A stretch of DNA of 64,000 nt from Paragorgia papillata (GCA_035771165.1 JAWNZC010000031.1:414501-478500); one strand, 5' to 3'. Shown: positions 1-10,179, numbered from the stretch's first letter. Translations and numbers: made by a program. Notes: a model not told the origin generated them from the letters alone.

Positions 1-2
1 TG

Positions 3-182
3 GGAGCCACTGTCGGTCTGCTGGCAACTTACTATTTATTGGATTTCGATTATCCCAAGCACTGTGAGCTGGGGATGTACATGCTCCAGTATTTTGTTTT
101 TATGGATATAAGCACACCAAAATACATTGCTTCCCCATTCAAGCTGATGTTTAAAGCGTATGAAGAGTATATGTCAAGTTAG
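3..182 (+). CDS. 3' end of an uncharacterised protein with DFDYPKH block (partial)
   Basis: An open frame enters from the left edge and stops at 180-182, giving about 59 residues. It includes LLATYYLLDFDYPKH followed by a hydrophobic stretch (MLQYFVFM) and a basic/aromatic tail ending YEEYMSS. The same block, SFYLLDFDYPKH, occurs on the minus strand near 17.7 kb, so this is a repeated gene family rather than chance coding. In both places the gene's 3' end points at an AAGAAA-rich array (424-612 here), which suggests both belong to one transposon family. Similar C-terminal blocks occur in uncharacterised animal proteins, but I cannot name the family. The start lies outside the window and no function is assigned. 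Confidence 0.45.
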   Translation, partial: GATVGLLATYYLLDFDYPKHCELGMYMLQYFVFMDISTPKYIASPFKLMFKAYEEYMSS

Positions 183-423
183 AATGATTTAAATTGACTT
201 TTGTTCTATTGACTAACTACATTATGTATAATTTTATATTTCCATGTTTTATTCTTTAGTGTTCTCATAAATATGTTTAGTAATTTTACAAGACTTCAAT
301 TAGGTACATTAATAAGGTTTATTGAACCGATGAACTGAGGTCAATTAGTTGTTTTATGTAAAGCGTACAAAGATTACAAGTTAGAATGATTTAAAATTGA
401 CTCTTTTCTTAAAAATTGACTAA
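183..423. other. 3' flank of the DFDYPKH gene, nothing recognised
   Basis: AT-rich sequence between the stop codon and the AAGAAA array. The phrase 'aagcgta..aagattacaagttagaatgattta' resembles the end of the coding exon plus its first 3' bases (about 165-195), hinting at a short partial duplication near 360-392. No gene is seen. Confidence 0.4.
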
Positions 424-612
424 AAATGACTTAGGAAAAATTTCTTAAGAAATCTTTTTCGCAAGAAAATATTTCTTAAAAAAGTAATTTCTTAAGAAAT
501 TTTCTTAAGAAAAATAACTTATCTGTCTTCCAACAAAAAAAATTGTTGTTTTAAGATAAAAATTCTTAAAACAAGTTTTTTTTCTTCTTGAAATAAGAAA
601 ATAATTTTTTGT
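424..612. repeat. AAGAAA/TTTCTT palindromic array, copy 1
   Basis: About 190 bp built almost wholly of TTTCTTAAGAAA-like inverted units. The right edge reads AAGAAAATAATTTTTTG, matching the right terminus at 21243 (ATTTTTTGCTGTG) except that the last five bases are replaced by TACAA. I read this as a damaged terminus of the same element family seen at 16936-21243 and 23909. Confidence 0.6.
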
Positions 613-1160
613 ACAACACCGTCTCAACATCGTGAAATGCACTGTGTGGACACTGTGTTCACTCCGTGGAAAATGTCCCAAATCCACATGTGAACACTGT
701 GTGTCAAGACCGTGAAATGCACTGCGAGAACACTGTGTGTTAACACCGTGAACTATACTGTGTGGTGACTGTGTGTCAACCTTGTGTTCACTACGTGGAA
801 AATGTCCCAAATACACATGTGAACACTGTGTGTTAACACCATGAAATGCACTGCGTGAACACTGTGTTAACACCGTGAAATATACTGTGTGGTGACTGTG
901 TGTTACCCTGTGTTCACTACGTGGAAAATGTCCCAAATACACATGTGAACACTGTGTTAACACCGCGAAATGCACTGCGTGAACACTGCATGTTAACACC
1001 GTGAAATATACTGTGTGGTGACTGTGTTAACCAGGTGTTCACTATGTGGAAAATGCCCCAAATACACATGTGAAGAGTGTGTGTTACACCCTGTGTTCAC
1101 TGGGTGTTAACACTGTGGAACCACACTGTGAATCACTGGGTGAACACACTGTGTCTTTTT
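613..1160. repeat. Degenerate tandem repeat, about 126-bp unit
   Basis: Four long units can be aligned on GTGGAAAATG at 666, 795, 921 and 1046 (spacing 129, 126, 125). Each contains shorter CACTGTG/AACACCGTGAAAT sub-repeats, so the array is higher-order. The 164-residue minus-strand frame over it is a by-product of the repeat and is not reported as a gene. Confidence 0.85.
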
Positions 1161-1171
1161 TCGTAAGGGAT

Positions 1172-1570
1172 AAGTCGTTAATTCAAGCATTATTTGACTA
1201 TTGAGATGTAATATGGGACAACGTGCCAACTACAACTGCTACTAGATTACAAAAGTTGCAAAATCGAGCGGCACGAGTAATTACAAGCCAGGGTTAGGTG
1301 GTCAGATCTAGTGAACTAATATGTGAATTGCACTGGGAAAGGCTATGTCATTCACGTGCTGAACATATGACAATAAATTATTAAATAATATGGCATCCTC
1401 TTACCTACGAGACCATCTTAAAATCTATACCTTAAATAATACTTAAGCATTACGAAATAAATAAATGTCACTCGTCTTACCAAAACCACTCACTGTGTTT
1501 TTGAAAAAGACGTTTACTTATAGAGGGGTATAACTCTGGAACGAATTGCCAAGTCGAATGACATATGAAA
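1172..1570 (+). pseudogene. 3' remnant of a non-LTR retrotransposon reverse transcriptase
   Basis: Plus-strand translation from 1172 gives QALFDY, then a stop, then DVIWDNVPTTTATRLQKLQN and RAARVITSQG. A second piece near 1504-1566 gives TYRGV, a stop, then LWNELPSRM. These are the conserved C-terminal blocks after the reverse transcriptase of CR1/L2/jockey-like retroposons (LVQPLFDY, LQKLQNRAAR, WNSLP). At least three in-frame stops and gaps make it dead. It is a typical 5'-truncated copy and its 3' end is unclear. Confidence 0.75.
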
Positions 1571-1717
1571 CTAGCTAGTCTTAATTTTTTTTTAAATCTC
1601 TCTCATCACTTGCTTCCTCAAATTAATTACATTTTTATGTATTTTTTTTAAAAGTATTCTCGGCTTTCTTGTAAAGCAGTTACATATAACTGAAGAAATT
1701 CCGAATTTAAATAAATA

Positions 1718-1729
1718 TTTCTGTCTGTC

Positions 1730-1761
<32 letters not shown>

Positions 1762-1962
1762 CGTCCGTCCGTCCGTCCGTCCGTTCGTCCGTCCGTCCGT
1801 CCGTTCGTCCGTCCGTCCGTCCGTCCGTCCGTCCGTTCGTTCGTTCGTTCGTTCGTTCGTTCGTTCGTTCGTTCGTTCGTTCGCTCGTTCGTTCGTTCGT
1901 TCGTTCGTTTGTTTGTTTGTTTGTTTGTTTGTTTGTTTGTTTCTTTGTTTGTTTGTTTGTCT
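1718..1962. repeat. Compound tetranucleotide microsatellite
   Basis: About 245 bp running in order CTGT, CCGT (with TTCG interruptions), TTCG, then TTTG, i.e. four blocks whose units differ by one base each. It is open in several frames, so two minus-strand frames of 161 and 119 residues (TNKQ/TNER/GRTD repeats) appear; these are artefacts. A related array with AAAC/AACG blocks occurs at 10999-11299. Confidence 0.97.
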
Positions 1963-2682
1963 GTTTCCAGAATAACTCATAATATATAGTACTGCACAGG
2001 TTCTCATGAAAGTGTGTGGAAAGTTTGATCATATATAGACCAAGGACCAATTTTGTTGAAATTTGAATGAAAAACAATTAAAATCTGACAACAAGATTCT
2101 CCGTGTAAAAGAACAGCTCGATTGCGCCCATTATTTTTATTTTATGTGAACATTGTGCATAATTTCCTAGTGGGCGATTGGAAAGTATAACTCGTGGTGC
2201 GTGTTTTGAACTATAAAAAAACAAAACAAACGAGAAGTCCTGAGGACTTAAATAAACTGGACATTATAAATTCGTTCCCAGGGCCTTGGGTGTAAATGTA
2301 CCGGTTGTTTTGGGTTTTTTTCCTCACATTGTTAGTCAATATAACATTCTAAACTACCCGTATTTTTTTACCTTATAGAAGACTGAATTAAAATTCAAAT
2401 ATAACATCAACTCGTAGACAGTGTAACATTTACGGTATATAAACATCAAAAATTGTGAAAAACATTTTTTTGCACTTTTATGCCATGAAATATTAAGTGT
2501 CTTTTACATATTCGCTTTAACTTTTAAAACATCACTTTGAACAGGAGGTGGTTAAAATGCCAAAGACTTACTACGTTCCACGAAAACGTGTGATGGGAAA
2601 CTGAAAGTATTCAAGACCTCAAATCTGCAAATTATGAGAGTATTACGAGAAAAACACAAAGAAGATTTCTGCTGCTTGCTCC
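1963..2682. other. No gene recognised
   Basis: AT-rich. Around 2276 the phrase TTCGTTCCCAGGGCC also occurs near 49196, suggesting the edge of a shared dispersed repeat. Nothing else is supported. Confidence 0.4.
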
Positions 2683-2945
2683 AACAACTACAAAACGCAA
2701 GTAAATAAGCACCGAATAATGTCTATTGTAGATATCATGTGGGTGTCTTATTACATTTGGAAATGTGTGTTTCGAAACAAGTTTAAATATTGTCTCTTAG
2801 TAGTTAGTACGATTTTAACGATATCTATATCGTAATGATCGCTGGAATCTGCCGAAACCAGCACCATATGTTTTGTGTACTGAAAGTATTTAAAGGCCAA
2901 TTGGGCCGTATTTTAGCCATTCGGACCCGTTTAATAATTATTCGC
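2683..2945. repeat. Dispersed repeat family R1, copy A
   Basis: Shares ordered blocks with 52303-52560: AACAACTACAAAACGCAA, AAGCACCGAATAATG, GATATCATG, TTACATTTGGAA, AATGTGTG and CGTTTAAT, with diverged spacers. No coding capacity is seen in either copy. Class unknown. Confidence 0.8.
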
Positions 2946-3884
2946 TATTAATAGATATGTAGTGTCACCCACGCGATCGTATGGCGCGCAAAATATGCGA
3001 ATTTGGGAACACTTAGATAAACATTATTTTTAGTTACTATATATTTTCATAAACCTTTTAGGAAGTAGACGCGCCTAGATTTAATCTGTACGCACGCAGC
3101 CAACACTTGTACATATTTATATCTTGTTATCACTTATAGCCTAATTGTATTAATATAACGCGCCTTAATTATCTTGACACTAATCTTAAGTGCTTTTCCG
3201 CCTCGCCTTTACTACCTAGCGTATAAAATAACTTGTAAATATTCGAAACCAGACAGTCTCCGCTTCGTGCTCTGAAGAGTTAAATCAAACGCATTCTATG
3301 AGTTTTTCCTTTGTTAAGTAAAATTATATGTATATCAAAAACTATTAGTGTTCGAGTATTCTTCTCGCAAACGTTCAAGCAACAAATCAGTGCTCGCGTT
3401 AAAGATACTTTAGAGAGTATGCCCATTCCGTGTAAAAATTTTATTGCAAAAAGTCCTCCGTCGCAAGTGTTTACATGTAGGAGTCGTGGTAGTGTTATAT
3501 TTAGGTCGTTAGGAGCCAGTTTGGCCTTTATACGCTGCTTTTTTCGCGAACAAACACTGCGCTTAGGGAGCATACAGAAACGATTCCCGTTCTCCTGCCC
3601 GCGTGGGAAAGAAACAAGAACGGAGACAATGTATTTTTTGTTCGGTTTTCAACGCTAAAGAAAGACCCCGAGCGATGAACGAAATGGATAAAAACAAGTC
3701 ATCGCGGTGATGGTTCTATTGCTCATGAAAGATAGCGTTTTATCGAAGAGAAAGGGCCAACTGCATGTATCGGACCGGATGAATCCCATATTGTGTAATA
3801 AAAGTAGCGTGCTGCGTAGGCAGTGTAGAAACAACAATCGAAATATAGTTAGGTTAGATATAATGCCGAAACAGAGAACGTATA
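2946..3884. other. No gene recognised
   Basis: The stretch holds overlapping open frames on both strands near 3.28-3.66 kb, but neither resembles a protein I know and their overlap argues against both. GAATCCCATATTG is present at 3780 and again at 3970, flanking the ribozyme-like motif below. Confidence 0.4.
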
Positions 3885-3925
3885 GGAGTCTAACGTTTCG
3901 AGCGAAGGCCCTTCGTCAGAGAGAA
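3885..3925 (-). ncRNA. Candidate hammerhead ribozyme (solo PLE terminal repeat)
   Basis: Read on the minus strand: stem-I half UCU (3922-3920), core CUGACGA (3919-3913), stem II GGGC-CUUC-GCUC, GAAA (3899-3896), then CGUU and the second stem-I half AGA (3891-3889). That is CUGANGA...GAAA with self-complementary stems in type I order. Predicted cleavage is between 3892 and 3891. Stem III is only C-G with almost no loop, as in minimal retrozyme/PLE hammerheads. No PLE ORF is adjacent, so this may be an orphan terminal repeat. Confidence 0.5.
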
Positions 3926-3929
3926 ACGT

Positions 3930-4799
3930 AAAGAGTGTAAACAAACAATGAGCTTGTTGTTTCGATTATTGAATCCCATATTGCTTAGCTATACAACGAG
4001 CAAAGTTTTAACAAACGGTAAGTTCTGAATGTAAACCTGTCTATATACGGTTTCTTTTTGATATCGAATATTAAAATATTTTGCGCAAATAGTGATTAAG
4101 AATAAATAATGATTAAGATTTTTTACCTGATGCTATAATCTTGTTAATGCTCTACTGCATGCTTTAATCAGCTTTACTAGTAATGCTCTACTTGCCTTTT
4201 GTATTTTCTAATTACGCAGAATACAAACAAAACGGAATGCACCGAATGATTAAGGTATTTCTATCCTTTCAAGTCACTGAAACAAAAGTCAATAGTTAAT
4301 TCGTCCTTAACTATGGCGCCACGTAGCGCTTTTGAAAATATTAAATTTCGAAGCCAGTTGCCGCACATCGCTCGGAATTTCTCCTCATAACTCACCATCC
4401 TTTGCTCGTAAGGAGCTTCTATAGGTTCATACGTGTTATAGAAAATTTCTTGCACGATACTTTCCACTTAGAATGGACATAAGCGCGAGTTTTCGATAAA
4501 AATCGAAATAAAATGTTCACCTTGCTATTTACCCTCTGTTGCCGAACGACTTCTTGTCCGCATTTTTTGATTTTGGTGTCATATTACACTACACGTGTTT
4601 CAGGGTGAAGTGGTCAATTGAAAGCAATACAGCACCATTGTGTCGGACAGCTTTATGAACGTCAATGAATATATGAAATGTATTTTAAATTAAACTTGCC
4701 TTGGACTTAATGAACGATATGTGGAAGGCATGTTCAGATCTTCTTGTCCAGCCTTCATGTTGCGGTACTAAGGTAGGCAGTCTCCGTACCGATATGCGA
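3930..4799. other. No gene recognised
   Basis: AT-rich with only short unsupported open frames (for example 4261-4467 minus). Confidence 0.4.
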
Positions 4800-5345
4800 T
4801 ATCTCGATGTAGGTATAGAGTCTCACCAATCTCGAGGAAATGTTCTTCTTTGCCGAGAACTCCAAAAGCACTGCCGATTGCATGAAATCGTTACATATTT
4901 GTCGCAATAACACCTTGTTGTTGCTTTCTCAAGCGGATTGCGCACGATCAAACATGCTTGTAGAAGCCATGATCGAAGCGAACAGATCGCACACTTGGCG
5001 GCTGGCAAGTTATGCAGGCAGTCAAGGTTCTGCATAGGCAATCACATTGCCCAATTTGAGGTAAATCAGTCAAATTTGGAGCAAGTCGTGTTCAACCAAT
5101 GAGAATGGCTAAATCGGGCCAAATAAGTCAAAATGGCTGCCAGATACGGCAAACCTAATCAGTGCTACCAGCACGTATAAATTACGTCCGCGCGCCTTCC
5201 CGCAAATGGTCCTGGTGACGAATTAGATTTTACGCGATTGTTCTCGCTGCTATTACGTCGTTTTTAACAGGACTTTTTTTTGCAATCGCTATTTTTTTTT
5301 ACATTAGTCGTCTGACTTATTTGACTAACGTTAGATCCGCCCCTG
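4800..5345 (-). mobile_element. hAT-like element, 5' portion with first exon (copy 1)
   Basis: The minus-strand terminus starts at 5345 with CAGGGGCGGATCTAACG, matching the termini at 42797 and 58340. Further in, the minus-strand frame from ATG at 4970 reads MASTSMFDRAQSA then stop, matching MASTSLLDRV in the other copies; the following bases still align with frame changes. The far end of the element is not found before 4700, so the copy is truncated. The coding part is degenerate. Confidence 0.65.
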
Positions 5346-5586
5346 TTTTGAATGGCTTAAAAAACGATCACCATTTGGTAAGTTCGTTGGCGTGGTAATT
5401 TTGAGAAATAACGTTGTCTAAGGCGAGAAAATCAAAGCTAAAGTATATGTAAATCAGGAGAAAATTTTATCAGATATAAAACCACGATACGGTTATGATT
5501 TTTCTTTGTGTTTTCCTCATGAATTATTAATGAGTTTTTTAAATATATATAATGATTGCTTTTATCCTTTTTGTTAACCAGCAGTA

Positions 5587-6330
5587 TGTAAATTATTAGC
5601 CTGAGAAAACAATCGCCTCTTCTCGGAGCCAAGAAATTCCATACTGATGACCTAAATCTACCGTTATTCGGGTAGTAGCGCTGATTGGTTAATTTGTAAT
5701 CATACGATAATTAATTCAAAACTCGGCTCGACCAAGATCAACTCCGACATCATTCCTGTCTGAAATAACAAAGTTAAAGCTTAGTTTTTGCAAACAAAGA
5801 AAGGTAGATAGTTCGTTTTCCTAAAGCGAGTTTGAGTTGCAGTAAACAGCATGCACAACATTTCCCTAGCGAAATTGAACGATTTTGCCAGACATCGAAC
5901 GCCACTTCCTGTCGAGACTTCAAACTGTTGAATGACATTTGAAACGTTCGTTGCTACGTTATGACAAATCTCGACAGGAAGTGGCGCTCGATGTCTGGCA
6001 AAATTGTTCAATTTCGCTAGGGAAATGTTGCTTTTATTGCCACTCAAACTCGCTTTAGGAAAATGAACTATCTATCTTTCTGTGTTGGCAAAAACTAAGC
6101 ATTAATTTTGTTATTTCAGACAGGAATGGTGTGGGAGTGGATCTTGGTCGAGTCGAGTTTTGAATTAATTATCGTATGATTAGAAATTAACCAATCAGCG
6201 CTACTACCCGAATCTCGGTAGATTTACGTCATCATTATTGATTTTCTTGGTCGTACGTTGCTCAGATCTCTATTCCGCGAGGGGCGATCGTGAAGAGGTG
6301 GTTGTTTTCTCAGGCTAGTAAATTATTAAT
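5587..6330. mobile_element. Fold-back element, near-palindromic over about 740 bp
   Basis: The two halves are inverted copies around a centre near 5940. The left outer end reads TTAGCCTGAGAAAACAA and the right end is its reverse complement. Internal pairs include CGGGTAGTAGCGCTGATTGG with CCAATCAGCGCTACTACCCG and CGACAGGAAGTGGCG near the centre. Arms are about 350 bp with small indels. Open frames inside (5781-6047 minus) are artefacts of the palindrome. Confidence 0.85.
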
Positions 6331-6510
6331 TTCGTTCGGACTCCCAATTAACTTCAATACGTGTATTCAACAAGGAGGGTGACTGATGATTAAATATGTA
6401 AGCGAGACAATATTTATTGTAGGATGTTGTAAGCCTAAAATAAACTAAAAGTGGAGTGAAGTTAAGGCAAAGAAAATACTGTGACGAAAAAGGGAAGGAT
6501 AAGATAGGCA
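6331..6510. other. No gene recognised
   Basis: Short AT-rich spacer between two inverted-repeat structures. Confidence 0.4.
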
Positions 6511-6632
6511 GAACTACCCTGGGTGCCAGAGTTTCTTCCACGCTCGTAGGGATAACGGGAAGGATCGATGGGGTAAAAGGGTGTGGGGATAACTCGCCGA
6601 GCGGCGAGCGGGAAGAACCTCTGGAACAGTTC
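6511..6632 (+). repeat. Inverted-repeat arm, left
   Basis: About 122 bp from ACTACCCTGGGTGCCAGAG to CTGGAACAGTTC, reverse-complementary to 8001-8135 with small indels. The two arms lie 1.4 kb apart and probably bound or belong to one transposable element. Confidence 0.8.
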
Positions 6633-8000
6633 AAGTTTTCTCATATCGTGCCGAACCGATCAAGATCCTGTATTGCCCAAAGTGATCCAGAATCTGGAGC
6701 ACAGCGTTGATTGGCCGAACGGCAGGATCAAACATCATTCAGAATACCTTCGCGAAATACATACAGTGCTCTGGCGTTTATTTACGGAATTACCCAGTTT
6801 GCGGCAACTGTTTCCATATACCATCGATTTAACGAGAGAATTTGAACAACGCAAGCTTCACAATCAGATTGACATCACATATATTTGCCAAGGAACGAAA
6901 TAATCATACTGACAATCACCAACGGTGCTCATGGCACACATGGCAGTCATGTCATATACTCTCATCCATGCGATTTCACAGCGCTGTTTACTAATATCAA
7001 CTTCTGAAGCCCCTTGTGAACGCCTGATCACTCTTTATTTATTCAAAATTCGCGGTTACATTTTTAGTATGTCTTTGATTTTCACCAGAGGATTTCATCC
7101 ATGCGATTTTCACTACATAATTTATATTTGACAAGGAACGGAATAATCTAGCTGCTGTAAGTGTGTGTTATTTGGCAAAGTCCTAACTTCACAGAACCTA
7201 CCACGGATAACTGGTAATAGATACAATACAAGCGAAAACATCAGAAATAAAATAAGTTGCCCGATTGCCAATATTTCAAGTTTGAGCGAGCTGAAGTCTC
7301 GCGAAGTTGTTCTTGTCAACACTCAACACTGAGTGGTTGTATATATATTTGATACTTACTGATAGTGACACGTTTTACCAACGGTGTTTTACTAATTGAT
7401 CTATTATATAAACTCAAGCTGATTAAAAGCAGAATTTGTAAAAGAAGTGCTTCAGATAATCAGGAGCAGTAGTACGAAATCACACGATCGAAAGAAATTT
7501 CTGTCTGAAGCATTTTATCGTGCTGCGTGCGACAATTTACACATGCAATAGTTATTGATATCTCAGTAAGGTCTAGATACTTGCAATTAAGAATGAAGGC
7601 TAGTGCTATCGATTCATTCCCTGTGACTATAATTTAAACGGCAGTTCATGAAACTCAACGGCCTGTTCTGTAAACTGTTCTTGTGCACTGATGAGCCGAT
7701 TCTATCAAAGTGGACATAAAGGTATGTTGGCACAATGATTAATCGGGGCGATTTGTGGTTTAGATGCATGAAAAGACATGAGAAAAGGAAGAAGAGTGTA
7801 AAGACTTCTCTGACTTAACCTCCGCTGACTATTCCGTATTTTCCCCATTGTATCTAAACCATAAATATCTTCTCACGCTAGCATAAAGTAAATTTTTCTC
7901 ATCACCAAATATTCAAATACCATCACCGGAACGGCAATCGCTTAACACTTCCGGTGTGTCTTGATTGGTTGATGAAATGTCACTCAAAACAGTAAAAACC
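6633..8000. other. Interior between inverted arms, no gene recognised
   Basis: Contains two short related phrases ending in GGAACGAAATAATC (about 6892) and GGAACGGAATAATC (about 7135). A plus-strand frame at 6583-6903 starts inside the repeat arm and resembles nothing known. Confidence 0.4.
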
Positions 8001-8135
8001 CACGAACTGTTCCAGAGCTTCTTCCCGTTCGCCCCTCGAGTTAGCCCCACCCCTTTTACCCCCTCGATCCTTCGCATGCCCCCGTTATCCCTAAGAGCGT
8101 GAAAGAACCTCTGGCACCCAGGGTAAGTCAGAACT
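8001..8135 (-). repeat. Inverted-repeat arm, right
   Basis: Reverse complement of the 6511-6632 arm; shared landmarks are GGGATAACGGG, GGTAAAAGGG and GAACTGTTCCAGAG. Confidence 0.8.
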
Positions 8136-8699
8136 GAAGTAACATGGAATTTTTCCAAAATATACTAGTCTTATTTACCATTATTGTGTCCGTTGAATTG
8201 ATAGTTATCGACGCGGATTTCCATTTCTTACCATGGTCACCTCGTAGACTCCAAATGTCTGTTTTCTTTTCAGATGACGTTTGGAAAAACAACGATAAAG
8301 AATTATTATCACCAGACATCTTGTATTTAAATCTGACGCAAATACCAGTTGTTTCTCTAATGTAATCACTTCCAGCCAACTTGAACGAAAATAATGCAGT
8401 GCTGTTTACCATACAATCAATACTATAAGCTAAAAAAGTCATTAATAGTAAATTAGAAACAGAATTTCCGCGATTAATATTAACTTTCTCCGCCATCCCA
8501 TGATTTGTACAATTAATTGCATTTGTTTCCTTAGTGAATTTTTCGGTGCTGCTAAAATAATAAACCCAACTGCAAATACTAATCTAATTAAACTTAATTT
8601 GCGTACCATTGTACTTTTTTGAAATTGTGAAAAAAAAGAGTGTATATCAAACATTTCTTAAAATTTTATGTATAAAACAATATATTTGTTAAATACAAT
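8136..8699. other. No gene recognised
   Basis: Overlapping opposite-strand frames (8128-8496 minus, 8144-8365 plus) with no recognisable domain. It could hold a diverged host exon but I cannot support one. Confidence 0.35.
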
Positions 8700-9203
8700 A
8701 CAATACGATCCGATCCGATCACGGAACGGAACGGCACGACACGGCATAGCACGACACACTATGACACGGCAGTACAGGGCAGGGCAGCGCAACGCAGCGC
8801 AACGCAGCGCAACGCAGCGCAACGCAGCGCAACGCAGCGCAACGCAACGCAGCGCAACGCAGCGCAACGCAGCGCAACGCAGTGCAACGCAGTGCAACGC
8901 AGTGCAACGCATTGCAACGCAGTGCAGTGTGGCGGTGCAGTGGCGGTGCAGTGTGGCGGTGCAGTGGCGGTGCAGTGGCGGTGCAGTGGCGGTGCAGTGG
9001 CGGTGCAGTGGCGGTGCAGTGGCGGTGCAGTGGCGGTGCAGTGGCGGTGCAGTGGCGGTGCAGTGCAAGTGCAGTGCAAGTGCAGTGCAAGTGCAGTGCA
9101 AGTCCAGTGCAAGTGCACTGCAAGTGCAGTGCGAGTGCAGTGCAAGTACAGTGCAAGTGCAGTGCAAGTGCAGTGCAAGTGCAGTGCAAGTGCAGTGCAG
9201 ATC
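8700..9203. repeat. Three-block GC-rich minisatellite
   Basis: Block 1 (about 8783-8925) is a 10-bp unit GCAACGCAGC with rare 5-bp slips. Block 2 (about 8926-9063) is an 11-bp unit GTGCAGTGGCG. Block 3 (about 9063-9203) is an 11-bp unit GTGCAGTGCAA. The lead-in at 8700-8780 shows 5-bp CGATC/GGAAC/GGCAC-like units. Frames open on both strands over the whole array are artefacts. Confidence 0.97.
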
Positions 9204-9326
9204 CAAATAGCATCGCTTTAGCCAGCTACGATTCTACAAACATACTTCAACAAACATACTACATTTTACTATTATTATTATTCCCAGGCGCAACGTAACA
9301 ATTTACAAATTAAAATTCTAGCTTAC

Positions 9327-9650
9327 TCGATTCGTTGGTACATTGGACACCGGCATCTTCGTGGTGCGTACAATTGTGTCTCCCCCATCCTCCATGAGCG
9401 CAACTGGCTAAGAACCGTTCCTTTCCTATACATTTAACGTTATCTAGCCATATTGTTCCATTACCATCCAGAACATCAACATCTTGAAGAGCTGCTCTAG
9501 CTCCTGGAAAGCCAAGTTGTCGACAAACCACGTTAGCATCGATAAAGTCCAAGTTTTTATCACAAATCGTTCCCCATTTTCCTTGGTAAAATATTTCAAC
9601 ACGTCCAATTCCCAATTTATTTAATGGTCCTTGTAATCGGATAAAAGTAT
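9327..9650 (-). CDS. SRCR-domain exon (group A), partial gene
   Basis: A minus-strand frame encodes a full scavenger receptor cysteine-rich domain: GRVEIFYQGKWGTICDKN, VVCRQLGFPGA, IWLDNVKC, FLASCAHGGWG and HHEDAGVQC. Six cysteines are present, the group A pattern. A consensus acceptor (TTTTTATAG) precedes 9650 and a donor (GTAAGC) follows 9327, so the exon is 324 nt and phase 1-1, the usual shuffling unit of SRCR genes. SRCR proteins are secreted or cell-surface receptors in innate recognition or aggregation. No signal peptide, transmembrane exon or second SRCR exon is seen nearby. This is the best candidate for a living host gene in the window. Confidence 0.85.
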
Positions 9651-9659
9651 CTATAAAAA

Positions 9660-10179
9660 ATATCAATAATATTGGCAGGGTTGTGGTTTAAGGTCCTTGC
9701 ACTATACTTATACATTACAAATCTTTTATGGTTAGTCCTTCTGATATTTTTTACATGATTCTCAAACATTATATCTACACTGCATGTCCAACAGCGATAT
9801 CCGCGTCACTTTTTCATACGCAAAATAACCAGAGGCTAATTGCGCTTTTTATTAAAATTCCCTTCTAATCTCTCCCTCGTTTATCAAAAGTACACAACTA
9901 AAATTCCTATGTGGTTCCCATTAACTACAATTTAACTTATAAAAAAAATTGTGAAAACACCGTAGCGAAAGGAGTCAAGGAGAGAGCTTATCCAAGCTCG
10001 CCACATTGGGTAGTTTTACTGTTACTGACAGCGACATTCCTAAACGCCACATGTAGAGCTTATAGTCAAAGAGAGAAAATCCCTTGTTGATTGACTACGG
10101 GCTTTTAATTTTCCAGTAGCCTATTATTCGCTCCTCCCCCACATACCCTGACCTATATACACTTGATTATATATATAGT
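9660..10179. other. No gene recognised
   Basis: Presumed intron or intergenic sequence upstream of the SRCR exon and the 5' flank of the PLE. No motif supported. Confidence 0.4.

Noticed and set aside
424..612. AAGAAA palindromes considered as bacterial-type terminators or simple satellites
   Set aside because: They recur next to conserved CACAG termini with a target duplication, so an element subterminal array explains them better.
505..999. 164-residue minus-strand open frame rich in HSVHTQ-type repeats
   Set aside because: It lies wholly within the 126-bp tandem array; composition and period follow the DNA repeat and no domain is present.
1592..2077. Long TNKQ/TNER/GRTD open frames over a microsatellite
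   Set aside because: A tetranucleotide array without stop triplets is open in several frames; not evidence for a protein.
8658..9298. Seven overlapping open frames of 109-182 residues on both strands
   Set aside because: All arise from the GC-rich minisatellite.
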